Below are positions 1 to 5,283 of a stretch of DNA of 6,745 bases, one piece after another. The notes beneath the pieces were generated by a model. It worked only from the letters and a program-made list of their open reading frames with translations, did not search any database and was not told the origin of the DNA. Position numbers and translations under genes: made by a program. This stretch comes from CAYJAD01 sp964372165 (GTDB taxonomy: Bacteria; Desulfobacterota; Desulfovibrionia; Desulfovibrionales; Desulfovibrionaceae): contig CAYJPT010000124.1 of NCBI GenBank assembly GCA_964372165.1, positions 1 to 6,745 of the forward strand, given 5' to 3'. Position 1 is the stretch's first letter. Every line of letters starts with the position of its first letter.

Positions 1-12
1 TCTCATTCGGCG

Positions 13-42
13 TGCAAAGTAGGCACAATTGCCTACTTTGTA
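13..42 (+). terminator. Hairpin, possible terminator of an upstream gene
   Basis: A 10-bp perfect stem (15-24 with 31-40) and a 6-nt loop extend by a G-T and a T-A pair to 13-42. No good run of T follows on either strand, so as an intrinsic terminator it is incomplete. It lies before the sigma-28 promoter at 192 and would separate the flgM region from whatever lies to the left. The hairpin is seen directly; the terminator role is inferred. Confidence 0.45.
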
Positions 43-191
43 ATGAAACGCACAATATATTTTTGACTTTTTGATTTAATCAGCGTTTCCTTAACTTATG
101 AAAGTGCTTTATTTTTTAAAATAAAATATTTAAGATTTTTTTTGCAATTTAATGTGCTGAAATAATAATGGTAATTTTTTCTACCCTTGGC

Positions 192-218
192 TAAAGAAAT
201 AAACTAAATATCCGATTG
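192..218 (+). promoter_or_regulatory. Sigma-28 (FliA) promoter
   Basis: TAAA at 192-195, exactly 15 bases, then TCCGATTG at 211-218. The FliA consensus is TAAA, 15 bases, GCCGATAA, so the -35 is perfect, the spacing is exact and the CCGAT core of the -10 is intact. It sits 20 bases before the start codon of a gene adjacent to flgM, the context expected for a late flagellar promoter. Transcription should begin near 224-226. Confidence 0.8.
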
Positions 219-225
219 CTCTCAT

Positions 226-231
226 AGAGGG
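226..231 (+). promoter_or_regulatory. Ribosome binding site fixing the start at 239
   Basis: AGAGGG lies 7 bases before ATG 239. A second purine run (AGGA, 235-238) abuts the ATG and is too close to serve. If the sigma-28 promoter start near 225 is right, this site lies at the very 5' end of the mRNA. Confidence 0.6.
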
Positions 232-238
232 AATAGGA

Positions 239-670
239 ATGGGAACAAATAGTATTCAATTTCGCATGATGCAAAAGCATTATGAATTGCAGCTACTGAC
301 AGCGCGCCGCTTAGCACGCTATCAACGTAAGCGTATGCATGAATTGGGTGAAGAAAAACCAAGCCCAGAAGAACAACGCCAGGCTGCAGTTAAGCGAGTT
401 GCGCAAGAACTTTATGAAAGATTAATTTTTACTGGATCAGATAATCCCATGGTTGATGATATTACTGAAAAGCTCGGTGAAGCTTTAGGTAGTGACATAT
501 TATTGACATATCCTGCACCAGCCCCTTTGCGCGAAGAACATGTACGCCTATTACGCCAACCTGATAATAAACAAGATCTCCCAACACCTTTAAGCGCTGA
601 AGAGCAAACTGAAGCATTGCATTTGTTATGGGCTATAACTTTAAAAACAGTATCCGATAGCATGGTGTAA
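239..670 (+). CDS. FlgM-associated protein of unknown function (DVU0524-like)
   Basis: A 143-residue soluble protein with no signal peptide or membrane segment. From memory it resembles a Desulfovibrio family named after DVU0524 and described as FlgM-associated; no biochemical role is known to me. Residues 7-36 form a strongly basic, probably helical stretch (several RR and KR pairs, aromatic Y15 and Y28). Residues 43-63 look helical and amphipathic. Residues 64-95 carry a GSDNP turn, an acidic VDDITEKLGEALG helix and a YPAPAP proline segment. Residues 118-139 are a final helix around W131. The start is fixed by AGAGGG at 226-231. The gene has its own sigma-28 promoter and lies 119 bases before flgM on the same strand with no terminator between, so it should be a late flagellar gene able to read into flgM. 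Size and position recall the FlgM-linked chaperone FlgN, but the sequence does not look like FlgN to me. The gene is secure; its function is unknown. Confidence 0.85.
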   Translation: MGTNSIQFRMMQKHYELQLLTARRLARYQRKRMHELGEEKPSPEEQRQAAVKRVAQELYERLIFTGSDNPMVDDITEKLGEALGSDILLTYPAPAPLREEHVRLLRQPDNKQDLPTPLSAEEQTEALHLLWAITLKTVSDSMV

Positions 671-671
671 A

Positions 672-687
672 TGGTATGTTTTTTGCA
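672..687 (+). promoter_or_regulatory. Sigma-54-type promoter for flgM
   Basis: The elements are TGGTATG (672-678), four T, then TTGCA (683-687). The sigma-54 consensus is TGGCACG, four bases, TTGCA or TTGCT, so 10 of 12 defined positions match. The invariant GG (673-674) and GC (685-686) are separated by exactly 10 bases. It begins two bases after the stop codon of the upstream gene. Transcription would start near 698, giving a leader of about 92 nt before flgM. Sigma-54 control of middle flagellar genes is well known in several bacteria; its use here is inferred. Confidence 0.6.
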
Positions 688-747
688 AACTATGTTTTAG
701 CTTAGTGTAATTGATTTTTTATATGGGTGAGACATTGTTGTTTATGT

Positions 748-756
748 TGGTATAAA
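748..756 (+). promoter_or_regulatory. Possible extended -10 sigma-70 promoter for flgM
   Basis: TGGTATAAA matches an extended -10 (TG, one base, TATAAT-like) with no convincing -35 at 16-18 bases upstream. It would start transcription near 763, about 27 bases before flgM. In AT-rich DNA such matches also arise by chance. Confidence 0.3.
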
Positions 757-789
757 TGATAAAGCTAAAAAATATATTTGGAGTAACCA

Positions 790-1104
790 ATGAAAATTAA
801 TAATGATAGTGCACAAATGCCTTTAAATATATATCGTAACCAAAGTGAACAAGTTGCGCGTAGCAGCGAGCAAGAAGGCCCTGTTAAAGCTCAGAATACT
901 GCAGCCCCTAAGGGCGACAGTGTGGAACTTTCTGGAGATGCCAAAATGATGGCAGAAGCGCATGGCGTTGCAAGCGGCACTTCTGATGTGCGCACAGAAA
1001 AAGTGGCAGCTTTGCGTGAGCAAATACAAAACGGCACGTACACTGTTGACAATAATCGTGTTGCCGAAGGCATATTAAAAGAAGATATGGGCTTTTTTGG
1101 ATAA
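790..1104 (+). CDS. flgM: Anti-sigma-28 factor FlgM
   Basis: A 104-residue negative regulator of flagellin synthesis. FlgM binds FliA (sigma-28) and blocks late flagellar transcription until it is exported through the finished hook-basal body. The N-terminal half is polar and low in hydrophobic residues, as expected of the disordered export region, and includes the family's DSVELS motif (residues 43-48). The C-terminal FliA-binding part (about residues 66-98) carries the typical pattern of R68, K71-V72, LREQI (75-79), NGTY (81-84), V86 and a final VAEGIL helix (91-96). Length is normal for the family. GGAG at 780-783, 6 bases before the ATG, supports the start. It follows the FlgM-associated gene on the same strand and appears to have its own sigma-54-type promoter at 672-687 plus read-through from the sigma-28 promoter at 192. 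No flgN, csrA or fliW is visible in this window. Confidence 0.93.
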   Translation: MKINNDSAQMPLNIYRNQSEQVARSSEQEGPVKAQNTAAPKGDSVELSGDAKMMAEAHGVASGTSDVRTEKVAALREQIQNGTYTVDNNRVAEGILKEDMGFFG

Positions 1105-1169
1105 TTAGTCGGTACTGAAAAAATATATAGTATGCTGAAAATAAACTATTTTTTAGCAAAAATAAGCAA

Positions 1170-1220
1170 ATAAAAATGCCTGAAATAAGAGCATGGGATA
1201 CACTTTTCTGGCATTTTTAT
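1170..1220 (+). terminator. Terminator-like hairpin after flgM
   Basis: An 11-bp perfect stem (1170-1180 with 1210-1220), one mismatch, then 4 more pairs (1182-1185 with 1205-1208), leaving a loop of about 19 nt. The outer stem has A5 on the left and T5 on the right around a TGCC/GGCA core, the shape of an intrinsic terminator. The large loop lowers confidence. It lies 65 bases after the flgM stop. Confidence 0.5.
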
Positions 1221-1369
1221 AATACTAAAATACGATTTTTTAGTGATGACTAATTGTTCTGTTAAGTAGGCTTAGTTGTGTCAAGCTGTATTAAGATTAG
1301 CTTGGCTTTGCTTCATGGCATTCTAATTTCAAATTTATGTATAAGAGATTTCATTTGAACAATGTAAAT

Positions 1370-1463
1370 GTATGAGGTTGGAGAAGGTTTTTTGAGCAAT
1401 TTGCTGCGACGGAGCGTATGCGCAGGTGCTGCAACGCGAAAAAAACTTTACCGACCCGCATAC
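1370..1463. repeat. Rod-like 94-nt imperfect inverted repeat, candidate dispersed element
   Basis: The two ends pair from outside in: GTATG 1370-1374 with CATAC 1459-1463; then, with interruptions, 1376-1377 with 1456-1457; AAGGTTTTTT 1384-1393 with 1440-1449 (one G-T pair); GC 1396-1397 with 1436-1437; TTGC 1401-1404 with GCAA 1431-1434; GC 1406-1407 with 1428-1429; and an apical GCG/CGC (1414-1416 with 1421-1423) closing a TATG loop. It is GC-rich against AT-rich flanks. The structure is seen directly. That it is a dispersed repeat or a structured RNA is inference; from memory, similar stretches recur between genes in gut Desulfovibrionaceae. Confidence 0.5.
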
Positions 1464-1514
1464 ATTAGCTTTTAACTTCACAAATTAAAATGCCGTGGGC
1501 TTTGCTTGCCCGTT

Positions 1515-1536
1515 AAGCGATTGATTTTTGCGCCTT
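1515..1536 (+). repeat. 22-nt motif, copy 1
   Basis: Begins AAGCGA and ends GCGCCTT. It matches 6709-6730 at 19 of 22 positions in the same orientation, the differences being at motif positions 7, 15 and 17. Both copies lie in GC-rich intergenic islands next to small hairpins. Confidence 0.5.
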
Positions 1537-1587
1537 TTGCTCTACACATTGCATTTTGTCATTGAAGTAATTCTTAAAATTTTATCA

Positions 1588-1615
1588 GCAAAATTATATT
1601 TAAAAATAATTGTGC
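1588..1615 (-). terminator. Weak stem-loop downstream of trmH
   Basis: A 10-position stem with one mismatch (1588-1597 with 1606-1615) and an 8-nt loop, about 65 bases beyond the trmH stop on the minus strand. The stem is mostly A-T and no T run follows it on that strand, so it is a poor intrinsic terminator. It is the only candidate close to the gene. Confidence 0.2.
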
Positions 1616-1681
1616 AGAGCTATCAATTTTAGATAAATATTTTATATTACGCTATTTTCATTTTTTTAAGCATCAAGAGGC

Positions 1682-2272
1682 TTACTTTTCAATCCATTGT
1701 GCCAAGCGCATAGCATATTCATCATCGCTATATCTTTTAGTACTATACATATCCGCCAACTCCCTTTGCCGTGCAGCCTCTGCAAGCAATACTGCTGCAG
1801 CTACAGAAACATTAAAGCTTTGAATCATACCTCGCATAGGAATGTAAATTTCTCCGTCAATATCTTGTGCTAATTCCTTAGCAACACCACTATGTTCATT
1901 GCCCATTATAATGGCAGTGGGTTTTGTTAAATCCCATTTGGCCAGCGGCTTTGCGGCCTCTGTGCATGATGTGGCTAGTATTTGCATGTTCTTACTTTTA
2001 AGGTTTGTAAATAAATCCTCCTTGCTTGAGTGACGTACCGTGTCAACCCATTTACGTGCTGAAGCAGATGTCTTTCGCCCTAAAACAGGAAAAGCTGTGT
2101 CTGTATAATATAGGTGTACCTCTGCAACACCAAAAGCATCACATGAACGGTAAATAGCAGAAACATTGTGAGGATCGTGTATATTTGCAAGAACTAAGGT
2201 TAGGTCAGGTTGACGTTGTTGTAATACTTTTTCAATACGGGCCAGGCGAGCTGGGGTTGGATTTTTTGGCAT
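1682..2272 (-). CDS. trmH: tRNA (guanosine-2'-O-)-methyltransferase TrmH, SPOUT family
   Basis: A 196-residue SpoU-type methyltransferase that transfers a methyl group from S-adenosylmethionine to the ribose of tRNA, in known TrmH at G18 of the D-loop. The N-terminus (RLARIEKVLQQRQPDLT, about residues 9-25) closely follows E. coli TrmH. Motif 1 is HNVSAIYRS (35-43), with N36 and the catalytic-type R42. Motif 2 is MGNEHSG (123-129) with E126. Motif 3 is IPMRGMIQSFNVSVAAA (144-160) with N154; it forms part of the trefoil knot that holds the cofactor. These fit the spacing of Thermus TrmH residues N35, R41, E124 and N152 as I recall them. Length is close to the Thermus protein and shorter than E. 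coli's, which has a longer C-terminal tail. The reading frame is open to 2320, but AAGGAG at 2279-2284 sits 6 bases before ATG 2272, so that start is chosen. The gene is single and divergent from the antiporter gene. TrmH is likely, but target position G18 is not proven by sequence. Confidence 0.88.
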   Translation of the reverse strand: MPKNPTPARLARIEKVLQQRQPDLTLVLANIHDPHNVSAIYRSCDAFGVAEVHLYYTDTAFPVLGRKTSASARKWVDTVRHSSKEDLFTNLKSKNMQILATSCTEAAKPLAKWDLTKPTAIIMGNEHSGVAKELAQDIDGEIYIPMRGMIQSFNVSVAAAVLLAEAARQRELADMYSTKRYSDDEYAMRLAQWIEK

Positions 2273-2278
2273 GTGCAA

Positions 2279-2284
2279 CTCCTT
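2279..2284 (-). promoter_or_regulatory. Shine-Dalgarno site deciding the trmH start
   Basis: AAGGAG on the minus strand, 6 bases before ATG 2272. It argues against the 16-residue longer reading frame starting at 2320, whose extra residues (a lysine- and phenylalanine-rich stretch) do not look like family sequence. Confidence 0.8.
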
Positions 2285-2358
2285 ATGCTTCTTTTTGGCA
2301 AAAAAAAACTTTATATGCAAGGTAAAATCTTATTATTGTATTTCAATGTATTAAGCAG

Positions 2359-2388
2359 TAGAGAAATAAAAGTATACAAAATTCTCTA
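2359..2388. promoter_or_regulatory. Operator-like inverted repeat in the divergent trmH/antiporter region
   Basis: Perfect 7-bp half-sites TAGAGAA (2359-2365) and TTCTCTA (2382-2388) are separated by 16 bases containing the small palindrome GTATAC (2372-2377). The half-sites lie about two helical turns apart, which suits a dimeric regulator. No T run follows, so a terminator is less likely. Regulatory function is inferred only. Confidence 0.3.
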
Positions 2389-2452
2389 AAAATACATGTG
2401 AATGGACTTGCCAAGATTGCCGTGTGCAGTTAACAAAGGTTAGTTATTTTTT

Positions 2453-2458
2453 AGGAGG
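2453..2458 (+). promoter_or_regulatory. Consensus Shine-Dalgarno site deciding the antiporter start
   Basis: AGGAGG lies 7 bases before ATG 2466. It lies inside the longer frame that opens at GTG 2424, which argues for the ATG as the true start. Confidence 0.85.
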
Positions 2459-2465
2459 AAGTTTT

Positions 2466-3890
2466 ATGCCAAGATTAATTTCATTTGTATTTGCCTTGAT
2501 GGTTGCCCTAATACCATCTGTGGCCTTGGCGGCTGGTGCTGGTCATCCAACCTTACCTGGAGCGGACCTTTCGGCTGTGTGGGTTATACCTTTTGCTTGT
2601 ATGTTGTTATCTATTGCCATAATGCCACTGGCATTGCCTCATTTTTGGCATCACAACTTTGGTAAAATATCAGTATTTTGGGGTTTAGCATTTCTTGTTC
2701 CATGCGCGATTGTGTATGGATTTTCTATTACCTTGTATGAGTTTTTGCATACTATTTTGCTTGAGTATGTTTCATTTTTAATTTTGCTTTTCGCACTATT
2801 TACCGTTGCAGGTGGTGTGCGCTTAACTGGTTCCTTAGTAGGTAGACCTATTGTTAACACAGCAATATTAGCTGTTGGTACCATCTTAGCTAGTTGGATG
2901 GGTACAACAGGTGCAGCTATGTTGCTAATTCGTCCTTTATTGCGTGCTAATGCGCATCGTAAGAACAAAGTACACTCTGTTGTATTTTTCATATTCCTTG
3001 TGGCTAACATTGGTGGTTCTTTAACACCGCTTGGTGATCCACCATTATTTTTGGGTTTCTTAAAGGGTGTTAGTTTTTTCTGGACAACATCAGCTTTATT
3101 TGTGCAAATGCTTGTGCTTAGTGTAGCCTTGCTTGCTATTTACTTTGTAGTTGATACCATGCTTTACAATAAAGAAGGTCGTCCTGAACCACCTGCCAGT
3201 GAGCAAAGTGGTGAAAAGCTTGGCCTTGACGGTAAGGTAAATCTTATTTTGCTTGTAGGTGTTGTAGGTGCAGTACTTATGTCTGGCCTAGTTAAAATTG
3301 GTGAAGTTGTAAATATTTATGGTGTTGGGCTAGAAGGTCAAAACCTTTTACGTGATGGCTTGTTGCTTGCTTTAGCTGGAGTTTCTTGGAAACTTACCTC
3401 CAAGCAATGCCGCGAATTAAATGGCTTTAACTGGGCTCCTATTGAAGAAGTCGCAAAGCTGTTCCTTGGTATATTTGTGAGCATGATTCCGGCCATTAAA
3501 ATCTTGCAAGCCGGCACAGATGGCGCACTAGCTCCATTAATTCAAATGGTATCGCAAGATGGCCAACCGGTAAACTATATGTATTTCTGGCTCACTGGTA
3601 TGCTTTCAAGCTTCCTTGATAATGCGCCAACATACCTAGTCTTCTTTAATACTGCCGGTGGTAATGCTGAAGTGCTTATGGGTGACTTGGCTATGACCTT
3701 AACAGCCATATCTGCAGGTGCGGTATTTATGGGTGCCAATAGTTATATTGGTAACGCTCCAAACTTCATGGTGCGCTCCATTGCAGAAGATATGGGTGTT
3801 AAGATGCCATCCTTCTTTGGATATATGGCATGGTCGTTTGGTATTTTAGTGCCACTATTTGCTGTTATGACTTTTATGTTCTATCTTTAA
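2466..3890 (+). CDS. Sodium:proton antiporter-like membrane protein (IT superfamily, NhaD/CitMHS type)
   Basis: A 474-residue inner-membrane transporter with about a dozen hydrophobic segments. Members of this family exchange Na+ for H+ or carry organic anions; Na+/H+ exchange is the usual annotation for this subtype. It shows the two-halves plan of the ion transporter superfamily. The first half has GTTGAA (146-151) and ANIGGSLTPLGDPPLFLG (180-197), a re-entrant hairpin with the TPxGDPP signature. The second half has SSFLDNAPTYL (381-391) and GANSYIGNAPNFMV (423-436). A polar loop (about residues 235-256) separates the halves. Residues 1-23 look like a signal peptide (MPRL, hydrophobic core, VALAA) ahead of the first helix, unusual but seen in this subfamily. 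ATG 2466 is chosen over GTG 2424 because AGGAGG stands 7 bases before it. The next gene on the strand is a probably Na+-driven symporter. The family is secure; the transported ion is inferred. Confidence 0.82.
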   Translation: MPRLISFVFALMVALIPSVALAAGAGHPTLPGADLSAVWVIPFACMLLSIAIMPLALPHFWHHNFGKISVFWGLAFLVPCAIVYGFSITLYEFLHTILLEYVSFLILLFALFTVAGGVRLTGSLVGRPIVNTAILAVGTILASWMGTTGAAMLLIRPLLRANAHRKNKVHSVVFFIFLVANIGGSLTPLGDPPLFLGFLKGVSFFWTTSALFVQMLVLSVALLAIYFVVDTMLYNKEGRPEPPASEQSGEKLGLDGKVNLILLVGVVGAVLMSGLVKIGEVVNIYGVGLEGQNLLRDGLLLALAGVSWKLTSKQCRELNGFNWAPIEEVAKLFLGIFVSMIPAIKILQAGTDGALAPLIQMVSQDGQPVNYMYFWLTGMLSSFLDNAPTYLVFFNTAGGNAEVLMGDLAMTLTAISAGAVFMGANSYIGNAPNFMVRSIAEDMGVKMPSFFGYMAWSFGILVPLFAVMTFMFYL

Positions 3891-3916
3891 GATAGCATAG
3901 ATAAATACTTTTGCTT

Positions 3917-3935
3917 TATGCCTTGTAATGGCATA
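3917..3935 (+). other. Small hairpin after the antiporter gene
   Basis: TATGCC (3917-3922) pairs with GGCATA (3930-3935) around a 7-nt loop. No T run follows. It precedes the larger hairpin at 3951-3988 and could help protect or end the antiporter mRNA. Confidence 0.3.
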
Positions 3936-3939
3936 CAGT
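3934..3939 (+). promoter_or_regulatory. Weak sigma-70 promoter candidate for the symporter gene
   Basis: TACAGT (3934-3939) as -10 stands 17 bases after TTGCTT (3911-3916) as -35. Only 4 and 3 of 6 consensus bases match, but the spacing is ideal. It would start transcription near 3946, placing the 3951-3988 hairpin at the 5' end of the leader. Confidence 0.25.
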
Positions 3940-3950
3940 GAAAAATCAGG

Positions 3951-3988
3951 AGCCGATCTTTTTCCAAGTTGTAGGAGAAAGGTCGGCT
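3951..3988 (+). terminator. 15-bp hairpin between the two transporter genes
   Basis: Positions 3951-3965 pair with 3974-3988 without interruption (13 standard and 2 G-T pairs), around the 8-nt loop AAGTTGTA. It is followed by the broken tract TTATTT, weaker than a usual terminator tail, and lies 10 bases before the GGAG (3999-4002) of the next gene. It may be a leaky terminator, a barrier that uncouples expression of the two genes, or an mRNA stabiliser. The structure is certain; the role is inferred. Confidence 0.55.
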
Positions 3989-4009
3989 TATTTAAAATGG
4001 AGTAACTAA

Positions 4010-5233
4010 ATGAAGATGAAAATGAGTTTACCTTTGCAGATGGGTATCGGGCTTATTGCCGGTATTGTGGCTGGTGTTATGGCGCAAGATACAACACTTG
4101 GTGTAGCACTATTTAAACCTTTGGGTGATATTTTTATTCGCCTTATTCGTATGGTTGTTGTGCCATTAGTTTTTACTACTTTAGTAGCTGGAGCTGCTGG
4201 CATTGGTGATAGTGCAAAGCTTGGTCGTTTAGCCACAAAAACGCTTGTTTTTTATCTTTTAACAACAGCAGCAGCGGTTGCAATAGGGCTTATTTTAGCT
4301 AATGTTACAAACCCCGGTGTGGGACTTAACTTGGCCCTTGATGGCTTAAAAGCTAAAGAAGTTGCTTCACCGGCTTTATCTGAAACCCTAATCAATCTTA
4401 TTCCGCTAAACCCTATGGAAGCTATGGCTAAGGGCAATATGCTGCAAATTATAATTTTTGCACTTATTTTTGGTTTTGCGCTAAGTGCACTTGGCGAAAG
4501 TGCTCGTCCGGTACAGCGGTTTTTTGAAATTTGCGGTGAGGCCATGATTAAGGTTACAGGCTATGTAATGCTTTATGCACCAATTGGCGTATTTGGGCTT
4601 ATTGCATTTACTGTAACTAGGCATGGTCTTGAGGTTTTATTGCCTTTGTTAAAGGTTATATTTATTATGTACTTAGGTTGCGTATTGCTGATTTTGCTGG
4701 TTTATACTCCCATTATTAAATTCATTATACGCATACCGGTTAAACGCTTTTTAAAGGGCATGGCAGAGCCATTGTTAGTTGGCTTTACCACTTGTTCAAG
4801 TGCTGCTGCGTTGCCAACAAATATGTCCGCCACCGAAAAACTTGGAGCATCAAGAACTGTAACCAGCTTTAGTATGCCTCTTGGAAATACTATTAATATG
4901 GACGGAACGTCATTATATATGGGAATTTGTGCTATATTTGTAGCCCAAGTGTATAATATACCGCTTGCCTTGACAGAACAGCTCACTATTGTGCTTATGG
5001 CTATACTTGCTGCAGTTGGAACTATGGGAGTTCCTGGAGCTGGCCTTATTATGATGAGTATTATTTTTGTGCAAGTAGGCATACCCTTAGAGGGTGTTGC
5101 ACTAATTGCCGGTATTGATCGTATTTTGGATATGGCTAGAACACCCATGAATGTGTTGGGTGATTCTTTGGCAGCCCTTACAGTGTCACGCCTTGAAAAT
5201 GTTTTTGATGATACTAAAGTAATCAAAGAATAA
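4010..5233 (+). CDS. Dicarboxylate/amino acid:cation symporter (DAACS family), probably for glutamate/aspartate
   Basis: A 407-residue inner-membrane secondary transporter of the GltP/GltPh/EAAT family. Hydrophobic scaffold helices fill about residues 7-240. The transport core holds hairpin 1 (TTCSSAAALP, 260-269), the sodium motif NMDGT (296-300) in helix 7, hairpin 2 (GVPGAG, 340-345) and helix 8 (DRILDMARTPMNVLGD, 370-385). By alignment with GltPh as I recall it, D374, R377, T378, N381 and D385 correspond to D394, R397, T398, N401 and D405. D374 (binds the substrate amino group) and R377 (binds the side-chain carboxylate) point to an acidic amino acid rather than a C4-dicarboxylate, since E. 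coli DctA has serine at the D374 position. NMDGT with D385 suggests Na+ coupling. GGAG at 3999-4002, 7 bases before ATG 4010, supports the start. It follows the antiporter gene by 119 bases and ends at a strong terminator. Confidence 0.93.
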   Translation: MKMKMSLPLQMGIGLIAGIVAGVMAQDTTLGVALFKPLGDIFIRLIRMVVVPLVFTTLVAGAAGIGDSAKLGRLATKTLVFYLLTTAAAVAIGLILANVTNPGVGLNLALDGLKAKEVASPALSETLINLIPLNPMEAMAKGNMLQIIIFALIFGFALSALGESARPVQRFFEICGEAMIKVTGYVMLYAPIGVFGLIAFTVTRHGLEVLLPLLKVIFIMYLGCVLLILLVYTPIIKFIIRIPVKRFLKGMAEPLLVGFTTCSSAAALPTNMSATEKLGASRTVTSFSMPLGNTINMDGTSLYMGICAIFVAQVYNIPLALTEQLTIVLMAILAAVGTMGVPGAGLIMMSIIFVQVGIPLEGVALIAGIDRILDMARTPMNVLGDSLAALTVSRLENVFDDTKVIKE

Positions 5234-5237
5234 AAAT

Positions 5238-5275
5238 AAAGCCCCACTTTGTATTTGTTCAAGGTGGGGCTTTTT
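5238..5275. terminator. Bidirectional intrinsic terminator shared by convergent genes
   Basis: An 11-bp stem (5241-5251 with 5260-5270, one T-G pair) built on GCCCCAC/GTGGGGC with an 8-nt loop. An A-rich stretch precedes it (5231-5240) and TTTTT follows it (5271-5275), so it works on both strands. It starts 7 bases after the symporter stop codon, and its T tract ends about 9 bases short of the M23 gene's stop codon at 5284-5286. Confidence 0.93.
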
Positions 5276-5283
5276 CACGTCTT

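Larger units (their letters stand above)
1105..1681. other. Gene-free interval between flgM and trmH
   Basis: About 577 bases with no credible gene. The left part is AT-rich and holds the flgM terminator-like hairpin, plus a small CAAGCT/AGCTTG stem at 1282-1287 and 1299-1304. Positions 1370-1540 form a distinctly GC-richer island with a long rod-like inverted repeat, a GGGC/GCCC hairpin (1497-1511) and a 22-nt motif repeated near the right end of the window. The part next to trmH is AT-rich again, with an imperfect 10-bp stem (1588-1597 with 1606-1615). Confidence 0.7.

Noticed and set aside
1368..1475. 35-residue open frame on the plus strand across the GC-rich island
   Set aside because: No ribosome binding site precedes it and it coincides with the long inverted repeat, which by its pairing gives open frames on both strands. 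A repeat or RNA explains it better than a protein.
2273..2320. 16-residue N-terminal extension of trmH
   Set aside because: AAGGAG stands 6 bases before the internal ATG at 2272, and the extra residues do not resemble the family.
2405..2419. Third copy of the 6243/6371 direct repeat (GACTTGCCAAGATTG)
   Set aside because: Similarity is limited to about a dozen bases with a gap and could easily be chance.
2424..2465. 14-residue extension of the antiporter from GTG 2424
   Set aside because: A consensus AGGAGG precedes ATG 2466 by 7 bases, and the protein from that ATG begins with a proper signal-like segment.
2651..3010. 119-residue open frame on the minus strand
   Set aside because: Antisense to a conserved part of the antiporter gene, with no ribosome site or recognisable family features.
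3952..3959. GCCGATCT as a second sigma-28 -10 element
   Set aside because: No TAAA lies 15 bases upstream (ATAC is there instead), and the bases are the left arm of the 3951-3988 hairpin.
4702..5262. 186-residue open frame on the minus strand
   Set aside because: It lies antisense to the core of the symporter gene, whose motifs are intact, and runs into the terminator; it is a shadow frame.
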